64,000 nucleotides of DNA. It comes from Leyella stercorea (lineage in GTDB: Bacteria; Bacteroidota; Bacteroidia; Bacteroidales; Bacteroidaceae). The stretch is taken from positions 1 to 64,000 of the forward strand of contig NZ_JADYUF010000011.1 of NCBI RefSeq assembly GCF_021531655.1. Reading direction: 5' to 3'. Under the pieces are notes generated by a model that was not told where the DNA came from, searched no databases, and worked only from the letters and a program-made list of their open reading frames with translations. Position 1 is the first letter of the stretch. Each line of letters begins with the position of its first letter. Made by a program: the position numbers and the translations under genes. Shown here piece after piece: positions 1 to 9,441 of the stretch.

Positions 1-101
1 AAAATGACTAAGGGAGGTCTTTTCTCTTATTTGAGGGCTTATTTGACCCATATAACGCCATATAAATTGTTTATAAGGCTCTTTTTTGTAGAAAAACAAA
101 A

Positions 102-146
102 ACTCGTTGTACATCCACACAAGAACGTACAACGAGTTTTTTTTTA
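102..146. terminator. Bidirectional intrinsic terminator
   Basis: A perfect 11-bp stem (ACTCGTTGTAC with GTACAACGAGT) encloses a 14-nt loop, followed by nine T on the plus strand and preceded by an A-rich run, so it can work in both directions. It probably ends a transcript lying left of the window. Confidence 0.8.
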
Positions 147-175
147 TTTATATTGGGAGTTTTGACACACCCTCT

Positions 176-326
176 GTACGGATTGATAAAAGCGAAACGC
201 CCTGTAGGGGCAAAAGCATTGATAATTAACGCTTTTGCCCCTACAGGGCGCATTGGTATTTGCGATACTTTTACTCAGGGCGGTGCCCTGGGCTATGTGC
301 TTCTGCCCCTTCGGGGCGTGCTGCTT
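176..326. repeat. Dispersed ~150-bp multi-hairpin repeat, copy 1
   Basis: This stretch matches 8063-8213 closely over its whole length. It holds a long stem (GCCCTGTAGGGGCAAAAGC with its complement around a short AT-rich loop), then a GGGC/GCCC hairpin and a GCCCCTTCGGGGC hairpin. No protein-coding reading is credible. The rest of 1-496 holds the terminator and AT-rich repeats only. Confidence 0.75.
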
Positions 327-370
327 TGACTTTTGGTATACACTCCTACATACTGCATTATTCTTATTTT

Positions 371-487
371 CGACAATTCTAAATCGCAGACGCAACCAAG
401 AACAATTCAAAACTGAACAATCCTAAAATCGCAGACGTAGCCGAGAACAATTCAAAATTCAAAACTCAAAATTCAAAATTCTCACTT
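371..487. repeat. AT-rich 'AATTCAAAATTC' dispersed repeat
   Basis: Short blocks of AATTCAAAA/AATTCAAAACTC alternate with small GC-rich palindromic pieces (GCAGACGTAGCC). Related blocks occur near 3438-3537, 36955-37372 and 63105-63185, always between genes. Function unknown. Confidence 0.6.
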
Positions 488-496
488 ACGTGAGTC

Positions 497-1483
497 TTAC
501 GGCTCTATTACGATATTGTGTCCGTTGCGCTGCACCTTAACGTCAAGCGTGCGCTTGAGGGCTGCCATCACCTCGTCGATGGTCTCGTTGTTGACGAGCG
601 AGATGTAGAGTCGGCGGGCGGCGAGGCTGCTGTCGGCTATATGTATGCTCACGTTGTAGCGGCGCTCGATAATGGGGCGCAGCTCGCCGAGCGAAATGTC
701 GTCGCAGTCGATGTTGCCTTGCTTCCATCCGCTGCTTGTCTTGCTGACTTGCGAGCACTGCATCTGGCGGGTCAGACGGTTGAGTGTGGCACGCTCGCCG
801 GGCTTAAGCATGTAGCAGGAGTCGCCGTAAGCGATGGCTACGCTGCCCTTTAGGAGCGTTGTGGTGACGTAGTTGTCGGTGGGGTATGCCGAAACGTAGA
901 ACCGGGTGCCCCTCACTTCTACGTCATATCCGTCGGTGTGCACCGTGAAGCGGGCAACGTCGCGACGGGCAACGTCAAAGTAGCCCTCGCCCTGCAGCTC
1001 TACACGGCGGTCGTTGGTGCTGAAACGGCTGGAATAGCGAAGCGTTGAGCCGGCATTGAGCGTAACGCGCGAGCCGTCGGGCAGCAGCATTGTGGCTGTA
1101 CTGCCGTAGGGTGCCGAACACGTGAAGTACTGTTCGGGGGCGGTGAGGCGGCCGATGTAGGTGCCGATGCCGAAGACGAAGGCTATGAGCGAGGCTGCGC
1201 AAGCCACGATTGCGGCAATGCGCCACGTGTGCAAGCGGCGTAGACGGGTGGCGGTGGCGCTGATGCGTGATGCCATTTGCTGGTAGGCGGCTTCGGTGGC
1301 AGGGCTTGGCGTGTACGCTGAGAGCCACTCCTGCTCCCACGCATGCAGCTGTGCCGTAGCACTGGGGGTGTGGGTTATGTATGCCGTGAGGTGCTGTTCG
1401 TCGTCATCGGATATTGTGCCGTCGAAGTAGCTGTAGGCAAGCTGTCGTGCCTCTTCGGCGGTTATATATATATTATTGTGCAT
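497..1483 (-). CDS. FecR-family anti-sigma factor
   Basis: A 328-residue single-pass inner-membrane protein of the FecR family. An N-terminal cytoplasmic region of about 80 residues should bind the sigma factor, a hydrophobic segment follows at about 87-108, and then comes the periplasmic FecR domain (LLPDGSRVTLNAGSTLRY, GEGYFDV, LLKGSV) and a C-terminal DUF4974-type domain. It lies 89 bp downstream of an ECF sigma gene on the same strand, the usual sigma/anti-sigma pair of Bacteroidales nutrient-uptake systems. In this family a TonB-dependent receptor signals through the periplasmic part. Such a receptor gene would be expected further downstream (leftwards), but only repeats are seen before the window edge. 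Confidence 0.9.
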   Translation of the reverse strand: MHNNIYITAEEARQLAYSYFDGTISDDDEQHLTAYITHTPSATAQLHAWEQEWLSAYTPSPATEAAYQQMASRISATATRLRRLHTWRIAAIVACAASLIAFVFGIGTYIGRLTAPEQYFTCSAPYGSTATMLLPDGSRVTLNAGSTLRYSSRFSTNDRRVELQGEGYFDVARRDVARFTVHTDGYDVEVRGTRFYVSAYPTDNYVTTTLLKGSVAIAYGDSCYMLKPGERATLNRLTRQMQCSQVSKTSSGWKQGNIDCDDISLGELRPIIERRYNVSIHIADSSLAARRLYISLVNNETIDEVMAALKRTLDVKVQRNGHNIVIEP

Positions 1484-1572
1484 AAGTGGATTTTAAATGG
1501 TTTGTCATAACTATGTAACAACTGAAACGCCGGCTGCCCAACCTTCGTAGGCGGTTATTTGCCGGTATTGTG

Positions 1573-2196
1573 TCAGACAGCCTGCGGTGCGTGCTCCAGG
1601 CAGAGCATAAGACAGAGCGCAAGACTTGTGCCGTACTTTTGGGCGAGCTGGGCGGCAATGGTCTTGAGCGCCTTGGATATGTGCTTCTCGACGGCGGTGG
1701 TGGATATGCCGAGCTGCTGGGCTATCTCGCGGTTCTTGAGCGATTCGTAGCGCGACATGCGGAATATGTCGGCTGTACGCTGGGGCAGCGTGTCGAGGAC
1801 ACGGTCAATGCTGAGTTGCAGTTCGTCGTAGAGCAACTGATGGTCGGCAGCACCCAGAAAGTCGGCGTTATAGAGCGGTTCGGTGTCGGCTACTGACTGC
1901 GCCTGACGTGCATAGCCTTCAACTATGGCGGTATGCTTGAGGCTGTTGAGGCACTCGTTGCGCAGCATTGTGTAGAGCATCGACTGCAAAGAGCCGCCTA
2001 CAAGCGTCGAGCGACGCTCCCACAGTCGCATGAAGCACGTCTGCACAGCATCGCTTGCGGCGGCTTCGTCGGCTATGTATTTGCACGCAAAGCGGTGCAG
2101 ACGCGGATAATAGCGCCTGAAAAGCGTGCCGAATGCCTCCTCGCTGCCCTCGCGGAGGGTCTGGAATATGTCATTGTCGGATAGGTCGTGATTCAT
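1573..2196 (-). CDS. ECF RNA polymerase sigma factor
   Basis: A 207-residue sigma-70 factor of the extracytoplasmic-function group. Region 2 lies at about 15-80 (FGTLFRRYYPRLHRFACKYI, then DAVQTCFMRLWERR) and region 4 at about 125-185 (LPQRTADIFRMSRYESLKNREIAQQLGISTTAVEKHISKALK), which carries the -35-binding helix-turn-helix. It is followed by a FecR-type anti-sigma gene, so it is probably held at the membrane until a receptor signals. The C-terminal 20 residues are Ala/Leu-rich and of unknown role. The ATG at 2196 is the only good start before region 2. Confidence 0.92.
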   Translation of the reverse strand: MNHDLSDNDIFQTLREGSEEAFGTLFRRYYPRLHRFACKYIADEAAASDAVQTCFMRLWERRSTLVGGSLQSMLYTMLRNECLNSLKHTAIVEGYARQAQSVADTEPLYNADFLGAADHQLLYDELQLSIDRVLDTLPQRTADIFRMSRYESLKNREIAQQLGISTTAVEKHISKALKTIAAQLAQKYGTSLALCLMLCLEHAPQAV

Positions 2197-2220
2197 GTTT
2201 TTTTATTTATTTTTGCCAAA

Positions 2221-2287
2221 AGCGCCCTGCAAAGGCTGTAAGCAATCGTTGTTGATGCTTAAAGCCTTTGCAGGGCGCTTTTTTTGT
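2221..2287 (-). terminator. Intrinsic terminator after sir2
   Basis: An 18-bp stem (AGCGCCCTGCAAAGGCT with its complement) and a ~24-nt loop, flanked by A/T runs on both sides. It lies between the sirtuin stop codon and the sigma gene, which suggests separate transcripts. Confidence 0.8.
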
Positions 2288-2300
2288 TTTCAACTTTCAG

Positions 2301-2996
2301 CTACAAATAGTCGCTGCATAGCTTGCGCATTCCTTCGCTTGCACCACACTGAATGTGGGTGAACTGCTGGCGGCCTACGCCCATCGACGGCTCGGGATCG
2401 ATAAGATATACGGGCACCGAGGGGCGCACGTAGTGGATGAGTCCGGCTGCCGGATAGACGTTGAGCGATGTGCCTATGATGACGAATATGTCGGCTTGCT
2501 CGGCAGCCTCGGCTGCTACGCTAATCATGGGCACCGACTCGCCGAAGAAGACGATGAACGGACGCTCCAGCGATCCGTCGCCCGAGAGCGTGCCGGGACG
2601 TACCTCGCAGTTGTCCTCGGTCAACTCGCGCTGATAGCGAGGGTTGTCGGGATTGCGCGATGAGCACACCTTGGTAAGTTCACCGTGCAGGTGTATGACA
2701 TTGGTGGAACCTGCCTTCTCGTGCAGATTGTCTACGTTCTGCGTGATGACAGTCACCTTATACTCCTTCTCCAGATCATGTATGAGACGGTGTCCTTCGT
2801 TGGGCTGTGCCGCATAGAGTTTGTGGCGCAGCATATTATAGAAGTTGGTGACGAGCGTCGGGTCCTTGAGCCAACCCTCGTGCGAGGCTACTTGTTCTAC
2901 GGGATAGTTCTCCCACAGTCCGTCGTTGCCACGGAATGTCTTGAAACCCGACTCAACCGACATGCCGGCGCCGGTAAGAAATACGATGTGCTTCAT
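2301..2996 (-). CDS. Sir2-family NAD-dependent protein deacylase
   Basis: A 231-residue sirtuin that removes acyl groups from lysine side chains using NAD+. The NAD-binding motif GAGMSVESGFKTFRG starts at residue 9, TQNVDNLHEKAG at 85, the catalytic histidine is in IHLHGE (His104), and GTSLNVYPAAGL at 175 closes the nucleotide site. The two Cys-x-x-Cys pairs that hold zinc in most sirtuins are not present: the expected region (about 111-130) has only isolated Cys111 and Cys130. It starts 7 bp after the META-domain lipoprotein gene, so the two are probably one transcript. CobB/SirTM-like families are alternatives for the exact subtype. Confidence 0.9.
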   Translation of the reverse strand: MKHIVFLTGAGMSVESGFKTFRGNDGLWENYPVEQVASHEGWLKDPTLVTNFYNMLRHKLYAAQPNEGHRLIHDLEKEYKVTVITQNVDNLHEKAGSTNVIHLHGELTKVCSSRNPDNPRYQRELTEDNCEVRPGTLSGDGSLERPFIVFFGESVPMISVAAEAAEQADIFVIIGTSLNVYPAAGLIHYVRPSVPVYLIDPEPSMGVGRQQFTHIQCGASEGMRKLCSDYL

Positions 2997-3003
2997 AACT
3001 ATA

Positions 3004-3432
3004 TTATTGTTTTTGCAACGTCAGCATGGCCTTGCCGCTGCCGTTGGTCAGTTGTACACGACCTTCACCTGCCGACTTATACGCCTTTACGCTCTCAAGA
3101 GCCTTGAGTATCTGCTGCTCATACTCCATATTGGCGCAGAGCATCATCGTCGTGCCTATCTGCTTGAACGAGATGGTCTGCTTGGCAGCGTCGACGCGTG
3201 CGGTGCCGTTGATGGAGTTGCATCCGGCGCATCCGAACACGCTCTGCTTGGCTGTTTCGAATCCCAGTGTGGGACAGAACTCTGTCTTGGTAGTGTCAAT
3301 GGCAGTGCCGCCGACTTCAACGATGTTCCATTCGCCGTTAAGGTCGACTGCCTCACCTACTTTCTTCGACGACGAACAGCCACTAAAGGCAATGGCGACA
3401 ACGATTGCCAGAATGTTATATTTCAGCTTCAT
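3004..3432 (-). CDS. META-domain lipoprotein (HslJ-like)
   Basis: A 142-residue secreted lipoprotein. Residues 1-18 are a signal peptide ending in a lipobox (AFSGC), so Cys19 should be lipidated. The rest is a single META domain: LNGEWNIVEVGG at about 33, then the typical GCAGCNSINGTARVD around 70 and an ANMEYEQQILKAL stretch near 102. META proteins such as E. coli HslJ are linked to stress or drug tolerance, but their biochemical role is not known. It is the first gene of a likely two-gene transcript with the sirtuin. Confidence 0.85.
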   Translation of the reverse strand: MKLKYNILAIVVAIAFSGCSSSKKVGEAVDLNGEWNIVEVGGTAIDTTKTEFCPTLGFETAKQSVFGCAGCNSINGTARVDAAKQTISFKQIGTTMMLCANMEYEQQILKALESVKAYKSAGEGRVQLTNGSGKAMLTLQKQ

Positions 3433-3437
3433 AAATA

Positions 3438-3537
3438 ATAATTCTAAATTGAGAAACGAATAATTCTAAATTGAGAAATTCATAATTGCGGCCGAAGCCG
3501 CAACCAATTCAAACCTCAAAATTCAAAATTCAAAACT
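3438..3537. repeat. AT-rich intergenic repeat with short direct duplication
   Basis: The 20-bp stretch AATAATTCTAAATTGAGAAA occurs twice in direct orientation (about 3437-3479), followed by a GCGGC/GCCGC hairpin and AATTCAAAATTC blocks of the family also seen at 371-487. Confidence 0.55.
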
Positions 3538-5025
3538 CTACTTGAGCTTCCATGTGGCACCGTCCTTGGTGTCCTTCACCTCAAAACCGAGTTCGGCGAG
3601 TTCGTCGCGGATTCGGTCGCTGGTGGCCCAGTCCTTCGATGCCTTAGCCTTAGAGCGCAGGTCGAGCACCATATCCACCACCTTGCCGAAGGCTTCTTCG
3701 CGATGTGACGACGAGCCGGCGTTGTCGGGACGCAGTCCGAGCAGTTCGAATGCGAACAGGCGCATTGTATCAGCCAGCTCCTTGAGGTCGGCCTCAGAGA
3801 TAGTAGCCTTATGGTCGACGAGCTTGTTCACTACCGAGCAAGCCTCGAAGAGGTGGGCTATGACGAGCGGAGTGGCGAAGTCGTCGTTCATTGCGTCGTA
3901 ACACTTCTCGCGAAGCTGGCTTACGAGCTTGTGAGTGGCCTCGTCGCTCTCGGCTGATGCAGCTATGCGGTCGAGGTCAGCGATGCCGTTCATGAGCTTC
4001 TCAAGTCCCTTCTGCGATGCCTGCAGAGCCTCATTGGAGAAATCAACGGTTCCGCGGTAGTGTGCAGAGAGTATGAAGAAGCGTATAGTCATGGGCGAAT
4101 AGGGCTGGTCGAGATTCTTGTTGTTGCCCGTAAAGAACTCTTCGAGGGTGATGAAGTTGCCGAGCGACTTGCCCATCTTCTGACCGTTGATGGTAATCAT
4201 GTTGTTGTGCATCCAGTAATGAACCATCTGGTCGCCCTGCGAAGCCACAGCCTGGGCTATCTCGCATTCGTGGTGAGGGAATACGAGGTCCATTCCGCCT
4301 CCGTGAATGTCGAAGTGTGAGCCGAGATACTTGCGTCCCATGGCTGTACACTCGCAATGCCAGCCGGGGAATCCGTCGCTCCAGGGGCTTGGCCAGCGCA
4401 TGATATGCTCGGGCGATGCCTTCTTCCAGAGTGCGAAGTCGGCCTGATTGCGCTTCTCGCCCACTCCGTCGAGTGCGCGCGATGCGTCCTTCACGTCGTC
4501 GAGATTGCGTCCTGAGAGTATGCCGTAGTGGTATTTCTCGTTATACTTCTTCACGTCGAAGTAGATAGAACCGTTGCTCTCGTAGGCAAAACCGTTGTCG
4601 AGAATCTGCTGTACGAGCTGTTCCTGCTCGATGATGTGGCCCGTGGCGTGCGGCTCTATGCTCGGCGGGAGCACGTTGAGCGCCTCCATGGCAGCGTGAT
4701 AGCGGTTGGTGTAGTACTGTGCTATCTCCATCGGCTCGAGCTGTTTGAGTCGTGCCTTCTTCTCAATCTTGTCGTCTCCCTCGTCAGCGTCGTGCTCCAA
4801 GTGGCCAACATCGGTGATATTGCGCACGTAGCGCACCTTATATCCGAGGTGCTTGAGGTAGCGGAAGAGTATGTCGAAGGTGATAGCGGGGCGTGCATGT
4901 CCCAGATGCGGGTCGCCATAGACGGTAGGTCCGCACACATACATGCCGACATTGGGGGCGTGCAGGGGCTTGAATACTTCCTTTCTACGCGACAGCGTAT
5001 TGTAAATCCAGAGTACTTGTTCCAT
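3538..5025 (-). CDS. cysS: Cysteinyl-tRNA synthetase
   Basis: Charges tRNA-Cys with cysteine in the cytoplasm. The 495-residue protein has the class I signatures: [18 protein letters not shown] at 28-45 with the HIGH-like motif and the first zinc-binding cysteine, [23 protein letters not shown] (further zinc ligands), and the KMSKS-like loop KMGKSLGNF near 283. The C-terminal helical anticodon-binding region ends in [15 protein letters not shown], typical of the family. It lies downstream of pnp on the same strand but is separated from it by a terminator hairpin. Confidence 0.97.
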   Translation of the reverse strand: MEQVLWIYNTLSRRKEVFKPLHAPNVGMYVCGPTVYGDPHLGHARPAITFDILFRYLKHLGYKVRYVRNITDVGHLEHDADEGDDKIEKKARLKQLEPMEIAQYYTNRYHAAMEALNVLPPSIEPHATGHIIEQEQLVQQILDNGFAYESNGSIYFDVKKYNEKYHYGILSGRNLDDVKDASRALDGVGEKRNQADFALWKKASPEHIMRWPSPWSDGFPGWHCECTAMGRKYLGSHFDIHGGGMDLVFPHHECEIAQAVASQGDQMVHYWMHNNMITINGQKMGKSLGNFITLEEFFTGNNKNLDQPYSPMTIRFFILSAHYRGTVDFSNEALQASQKGLEKLMNGIADLDRIAASAESDEATHKLVSQLREKCYDAMNDDFATPLVIAHLFEACSVVNKLVDHKATISEADLKELADTMRLFAFELLGLRPDNAGSSSHREEAFGKVVDMVLDLRSKAKASKDWATSDRIRDELAELGFEVKDTKDGATWKLK

Positions 5026-5059
5026 ATTCGTTTATGTTTCTTATATAGGTTACTAACAA

Positions 5060-5106
5060 AAAGCCCTGCACCACAGCCCGATGTGGACGGCAATGCAGGG
5101 TTTTTA
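5060..5106 (-). terminator. Intrinsic terminator between pnp and cysS
   Basis: AACCCTGCA pairs with TGCAGGGCTT around a loop with a secondary stem, followed by T-rich sequence when read on the minus strand. It should end the pnp transcript. Confidence 0.75.
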
Positions 5107-5125
5107 TATTTCTATTGCGATATGA

Positions 5126-7399
5126 TTAGATATCATTGTTGTGGTCGAGTGAGTCGTTGAAATCCTTCGGCTCGCGGTGTTCGCGACGACCGTCACGGCG
5201 CTCACCACCCTCACGACGCGGACGACGTTCGCCACGCGGACGACGCTCACGCTCTACGTAACCCTCGGGTTTCGGGAGCAGGATGCGGTGAGAAAGCTTG
5301 TACTTACCGGTCTTCGGGTCGATCTCCATGAGCTTCACCTTGATCTTGTCGCCTTCCTTGATGCCAGCCTCTTCAACTGTCTCAAGACGCTTCCAGTCAA
5401 TCTCAGAGATGTGGAGGAGTCCGTCCTTGCCCGGCATAATCTCTACGAAGCAGCCGTAAGGCATGATAGAACGTACTGTTCCCTCGTAAATCTCGCCTAC
5501 CTCAGGGATGGCTACGATGGCCTTGATCTTGCCGAGTGCAGCGTCGATAGCGTCCTTGTTGGGGGCTGAAATCTGTACCTTGCCTACGCCGTCAGCCTCA
5601 TCGATGGTGATAGTTGCGCCAGTGTCTTCCTGCATCTGCTGGATAATCTTGCCGCCAGGGCCGATAACTGCACCGATAAACTCCTTAGGTATCTCGATCT
5701 GGATGATGCGCGGAACCTGCGGCTTCATCTCCTTGCGTGGCTCAGAGATGGTCTCCATCATGCAGTTGAGGATGTGCTCACGGCCTGCCTTGGCCTGCAT
5801 AAGAGCCTTCTCGAGTATCTCGAAGCTCAAGCCGTCGCACTTGATGTCCATCTGTGTGGCTGTAAGACCGTTGGGAGTACCGGTTGTCTTGAAGTCCATA
5901 TCGCCCAAGTGGTCCTCGTCGCCGAGGATATCGCTGAGCACAGCGTACTTCTCCTCGCCCGGGTTCTTGATCAGACCCATAGCGATACCTGATACGGGAG
6001 CCTTCATAGGAACGCCTGCGTCCATGAGGGCGAGGGTGCCGGCACATACTGTAGCCATTGAAGAAGAACCGTTAGACTCAAGGATCTGGCTAACGAGACG
6101 AACTGTGTAGGGGAAGTCTTCGGGAATCTGACCCTTCAAACCGCGCCATGCCAGGTGGCCATGACCAATCTCGCGACGGCCAACACCGCGCTGAGCCTTA
6201 GCCTCACCGGTACAGAACGGCGGGAAGTTATAGTGAAGGAGGAAGCGCTGGTAGCCCTTCTCCAGTACGTCGTCAACGAGTTTCTCGTCCATCTTTGTAC
6301 CGAGTGTACATGTAGAGAGGCTCTGTGTCTCGCCACGTGTGAAGATTGCGCTTCCGTGAGGCATAGGCAGCGGAGACACCTCGCACCAGATAGGACGGAT
6401 GTCGGTGGTCTTACGACCGTCGAGACGCTTGCCCTCGTCGAGGATGCAACGGCGCATTGAGTCGCGCATAACGTCGGCATAGTAGCGCACCATTTCTGCA
6501 TGCTTCTCGTCAAGTTCCTCAGGTGTCAGCTCAGTGTGGGCTGCATCGTAAGCCTCCTGGAAGTCGGCGAGGATCTTGTCGAAGGCCTCTTCGCGCGACT
6601 TCTTGTCGTGGTCGCCAGCCTCAGCGATAGCGTAGCACTTGTCGTAGGTCTCCTTGCGGATCTGCTCGCGCAACTCCTCGTCGTTAACCTCGTGACAATA
6701 CTCGCGCTTAACGTCTGTGCCAAGTTCCTTAGAGAGCTCTGTCTGGAGTTCGCACATAGGCTTGATGGCAGCCATAGCAGCCTTCAAAGCACCGATCATG
6801 TCCTGCTCCGACACTTCCTTCATCTCACCCTCTACCATCATAATGTTCTCGGCAGAAGCGCCAACCATGATGTCCATGTCGGCTTCTTTCATCTGCTCGA
6901 AGGTAGGGTTGATTACATACTCACCGTTGATGCGTGCTACGCGCACCTCAGAGATTGGGCATTCGAAAGGAATATCTGAACAAGCCATAGCGGCTGAAGC
7001 TGCGAATCCTGCGAGAGCATCAGGCTGATCAACGCCATCGGCGCTGAGAAGCATGATCTGCACATATACCTCGGCGTGATAGTTAGACGGGAAGAGCGGA
7101 CGCAGCACACGGTCAACGAGACGCGATGTGAGGATTTCGTTGTCACCAGACTTGCCCTCACGCTTTGTGAAACCGCCCGGGAAACGTCCTGCTGCTGAAT
7201 ACTGCTCTTTGTAGTCTACCTGCAAAGGCATGAAATCTGTTCCGGGAACTGCATCTTTTGCGGCACAAACAGTGGCGAGAAGTACGGTGTTGCCCATACG
7301 CAGTACAACACTTCCGTCGGTCTGCTTTGCCACTTTCCCGGTCTCAATGCTGATGGTTCTGCCATCAGGCAATGATACTGTCTTTGTAATTACGTTCAT
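5126..7399 (-). CDS. pnp: Polyribonucleotide nucleotidyltransferase (PNPase)
   Basis: A 3'-5' phosphorolytic exoribonuclease of mRNA turnover. The 757-residue protein has two RNase PH domains (about 10-230 and 325-560), with FTRGETQSL in the second, then a KH domain with the GPGGK loop near 580 and an S1 domain from about 637 ([20 protein letters not shown]). The last ~45 residues are an Arg/Glu/Gly-rich tail ([17 protein letters not shown]), a variable extension that may bind RNA. A TAACTTTG promoter element lies about 40 bp upstream on the minus strand. Confidence 0.97.
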   Translation of the reverse strand: MNVITKTVSLPDGRTISIETGKVAKQTDGSVVLRMGNTVLLATVCAAKDAVPGTDFMPLQVDYKEQYSAAGRFPGGFTKREGKSGDNEILTSRLVDRVLRPLFPSNYHAEVYVQIMLLSADGVDQPDALAGFAASAAMACSDIPFECPISEVRVARINGEYVINPTFEQMKEADMDIMVGASAENIMMVEGEMKEVSEQDMIGALKAAMAAIKPMCELQTELSKELGTDVKREYCHEVNDEELREQIRKETYDKCYAIAEAGDHDKKSREEAFDKILADFQEAYDAAHTELTPEELDEKHAEMVRYYADVMRDSMRRCILDEGKRLDGRKTTDIRPIWCEVSPLPMPHGSAIFTRGETQSLSTCTLGTKMDEKLVDDVLEKGYQRFLLHYNFPPFCTGEAKAQRGVGRREIGHGHLAWRGLKGQIPEDFPYTVRLVSQILESNGSSSMATVCAGTLALMDAGVPMKAPVSGIAMGLIKNPGEEKYAVLSDILGDEDHLGDMDFKTTGTPNGLTATQMDIKCDGLSFEILEKALMQAKAGREHILNCMMETISEPRKEMKPQVPRIIQIEIPKEFIGAVIGPGGKIIQQMQEDTGATITIDEADGVGKVQISAPNKDAIDAALGKIKAIVAIPEVGEIYEGTVRSIMPYGCFVEIMPGKDGLLHISEIDWKRLETVEEAGIKEGDKIKVKLMEIDPKTGKYKLSHRILLPKPEGYVERERRPRGERRPRREGGERRDGRREHREPKDFNDSLDHNNDI

Positions 7400-7440
7400 C
7401 TAAAAATTAAAATAACATCAAAAAATATATAATATGGTAG

Positions 7441-7448
7441 CAAAGTTA
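7441..7448 (-). promoter_or_regulatory. pnp promoter, -7 element
   Basis: CAAAGTTA on the plus strand reads TAACTTTG on the minus strand, matching the Bacteroidetes -7 consensus TAnnTTTG. The -33 element is not clear. Confidence 0.6.
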
Positions 7449-7514
7449 GTTATTTTCAATGGGATAAACGAACATTGGCTTAATATTTTTGTTTTTTTTG
7501 TATAATTTTCTGTG

Positions 7515-7522
7515 TACCTTTG
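7515..7522 (+). promoter_or_regulatory. crcB promoter, -7 element
   Basis: TACCTTTG matches TAnnTTTG and lies 38 bp before the crcB ATG. This places transcription start near 7529 and argues against an ATG at 7512. The leader is too short for a fluoride riboswitch. Confidence 0.6.
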
Positions 7523-7559
7523 CAGCAGCATTTTTTTACATCACTACACTATATTGATT

Positions 7560-7937
7560 ATGATACGCTCGCTAATCATCGTGGCGTTGGGCGGCGGCAT
7601 GGGTTCGGCCCTGCGCTTCCTGGCTTCCAAATTCGTTCAGGACAACATGACGGGAGTATTCCCCTACCCCACTCTGGCGGTCAATGTCGTGGGCTGTCTG
7701 CTTATCGGAGTGTTCTACGGATTGTCATCGCGCGGCTCGCTGGGCGGCGATTCGGCCAAGCAGCTGCTCACTACCGGACTTTGCGGAGGCTTCACTACGT
7801 TCTCTACTTTCTGCAACGAGAACCTATCACTTATGCGCGGCGGACACGCTCTGGCTACATTATTATATACCAGCGGCAGCGTCGTGCTGGGATTCATTGC
7901 CGTGGCTGTGGGGTATTGGATTGCGGAGAAATTGTAG
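7560..7937 (+). CDS. crcB: CrcB/Fluc fluoride channel
   Basis: A 125-residue membrane protein with four hydrophobic segments that exports fluoride as a dual-topology dimer. Family motifs are visible: GGGMGSALRFLAS near the N terminus, YPTLAVNVVGCLLIGVFYG, and LTTGLCGGFTTFSTFCNE, which contains the GGxTTFSTF signature of the fluoride path. I chose the ATG at 7560 because the longer reading from 7512 overlaps the promoter and adds a non-family leader. It is transcribed divergently from pnp. One copy is seen in the window. Confidence 0.9.
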   Translation: MIRSLIIVALGGGMGSALRFLASKFVQDNMTGVFPYPTLAVNVVGCLLIGVFYGLSSRGSLGGDSAKQLLTTGLCGGFTTFSTFCNENLSLMRGGHALATLLYTSGSVVLGFIAVAVGYWIAEKL

Positions 7938-8062
7938 AATGAATAATATTACGCGACAGCGGTAGGAGGTTATGGAGATAGCGGTAGGAGGATGGTGTGT
8001 CAAAACTCAATTATACGGGCTGAAAGCCCAATAAGCACATAGCCCAAGGCAGCGCCTTGGGG

Positions 8063-8213
8063 GTACGGATTGAAAATAGCAAAACGCCCTGCAAGGGCAA
8101 AAGCATTGATAATTAACGCTTTTGCCCTTACAGGGCGCATTGTTTTTGATGGCTTTTTACCTCAGGGCGTTGCCCTGGGCTATGTGCTTCTGCCCCTTCG
8201 GGGCGTGCTGCTT
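8063..8213. repeat. Dispersed ~150-bp multi-hairpin repeat, copy 2
   Basis: Closely matches 176-326, with compensating changes in the long stem (CTACAGGGC versus CTTACAGGGC), which hints at selection for structure. It is preceded at about 8023-8062 by more small hairpins (GGGCTGAAAGCCC, CCAAGGCAGCGCCTTGG). The region 7938-8521 has no credible gene. Confidence 0.75.
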
Positions 8214-8350
8214 AGAGTTTTGCACACCCTCACTCAGCCTTCATTTACAGTAGATTGAGTGGGTATAGCAGGGAAGCTATACCCTCCTACAGATAGCCTT
8301 CTTCTTGCCATTTTGACTTTTGACACACCCCTCCTATTATTTGCCAAAAA

Positions 8351-8460
8351 CAAAAGGACTCCTTTTGCATTGTAAAACGAATCCTTTTGCATTGTAAAAG
8401 GACTCCTTTTGGAGGGCAAAACGAATCCTTTTGGAAGCCAAAAGGACTCCTTTTCAAAAT
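8351..8460. repeat. 22-bp tandem array A (five units)
   Basis: Five units of exactly 22 bp start at 8351, 8373, 8395, 8417 and 8439. Each carries AAAAGGACTCCTTTT or AAAACGAATCCTTTT, in strict alternation, followed by a variable 6-7 bp linker. The same format recurs at 14707, 26412, 34065 and 50427. Confidence 0.9.
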
Positions 8461-8521
8461 AGGATGTAATCATTCTGTTAAGTATAACTAACAAAACTGC
8501 AATCTGACGGAGGTTTGTTAG

Positions 8522-9430
8522 TTATACTTTATAAAAATTGCCCATCGACTTTATTTTTTCATTTATATAGTCGATGAACTGCGGGCAGCCGATGATCTTT
8601 ATGTCGTCGTAGAGTCCGAGCACAAAGCGGCCTATGCCGAGAAACGACACCACGTCGGTGTGGAATGTCCAGCTGCCGTCGTCGTTGGCTGTGATGCACT
8701 TCTCCGACTGCGGATATTCCTCTATCATAAGATTGTGCGACAGCTGTCCGAGATGCAGAGTGACGGTATGGCGCTGCTCGCCCGAGAACATGAACATGTC
8801 GGTGTAGACATCCTTGTGCTTGTTTTCGAACCCCCATGGCACGTCGAGTATCTCGACACTTTCCATTCGCGACAGCTTGAATGTCTTGTTTATATGCGAG
8901 CTTATTTCGTGACAACGCACGTCGCGGCCGTCGTTCATCATCATGTACGGCTCTACTATACGGTCGGACACGGTGTGGCTGTGGGGCGACGAGTAGTTGT
9001 GGAGCGACACCATGCGGCGTGCTGCCATGGCTTCCTTCAGTCGTGACATGCACTGGTCGACCCGCCGCTGCACCTCGGGGTTTACGACGTCGGGGATGTT
9101 GAATGTGCGTGAGAGTTTCTGGCACACCCGCTGTGCGGTGTAGTCGCTCTGGTCGCTCGTGGCCAGACGGCGACATATGTAGGCTGCCTCGTCCTCGCTG
9201 AGCGCTATGTTCTCGTGCAAGCGGCGGAAGAATGGCGACGAACGGTCGAGATGATAGCGTGTGCCGGTCTTGACAAGGAGGAATCCGCAGTCGCGCAGAT
9301 AGTCGAAGTAGTTGTACAGATGGCGTCGGGTGATGCCCAGACGGTCGGCTATCTCCTGCGCCGTGTAGCTGCCGTTGTCGGCAAGGAGGAGTATAAGGTC
9401 AAGCTCGCGACCGTATTTGTCCATTCGCAT
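8522..9430 (-). CDS. WYL-domain transcriptional regulator
   Basis: A 302-residue DNA-binding regulator. The N-terminal helix-turn-helix covers about 10-60 (SYTAQEIADRLGITRRHLYNYFDYLRDCGF). A WYL domain covers about 135-205 (VSLHNYSSPHSHTVSDRIVEPYMMMNDGRDVRCHE, then KLSRMESVEIL), and a WCX-like C-terminal region follows. WYL domains sense nucleic acids or small ligands; many of these regulators control DNA-damage or defence genes. No target gene is adjacent: on one side is array A and on the other an inverted-repeat element. ATG at 9424 (MDKYGREL) is an equally good start. Confidence 0.85.
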   Translation of the reverse strand: MRMDKYGRELDLILLLADNGSYTAQEIADRLGITRRHLYNYFDYLRDCGFLLVKTGTRYHLDRSSPFFRRLHENIALSEDEAAYICRRLATSDQSDYTAQRVCQKLSRTFNIPDVVNPEVQRRVDQCMSRLKEAMAARRMVSLHNYSSPHSHTVSDRIVEPYMMMNDGRDVRCHEISSHINKTFKLSRMESVEILDVPWGFENKHKDVYTDMFMFSGEQRHTVTLHLGQLSHNLMIEEYPQSEKCITANDDGSWTFHTDVVSFLGIGRFVLGLYDDIKIIGCPQFIDYINEKIKSMGNFYKV

Positions 9431-9441
9431 AACATAAAAAT

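Noticed and set aside
7440..7559. Fluoride riboswitch before crcB
   Set aside because: The leader after the TACCTTTG promoter is only about 30 nt and lacks the conserved riboswitch core.
8351..8460. 22-bp arrays as CRISPR
   Set aside because: Units are contiguous at 22 bp, partly variable themselves, and have no unique spacers of 25-40 bp. No cas gene is in the window.
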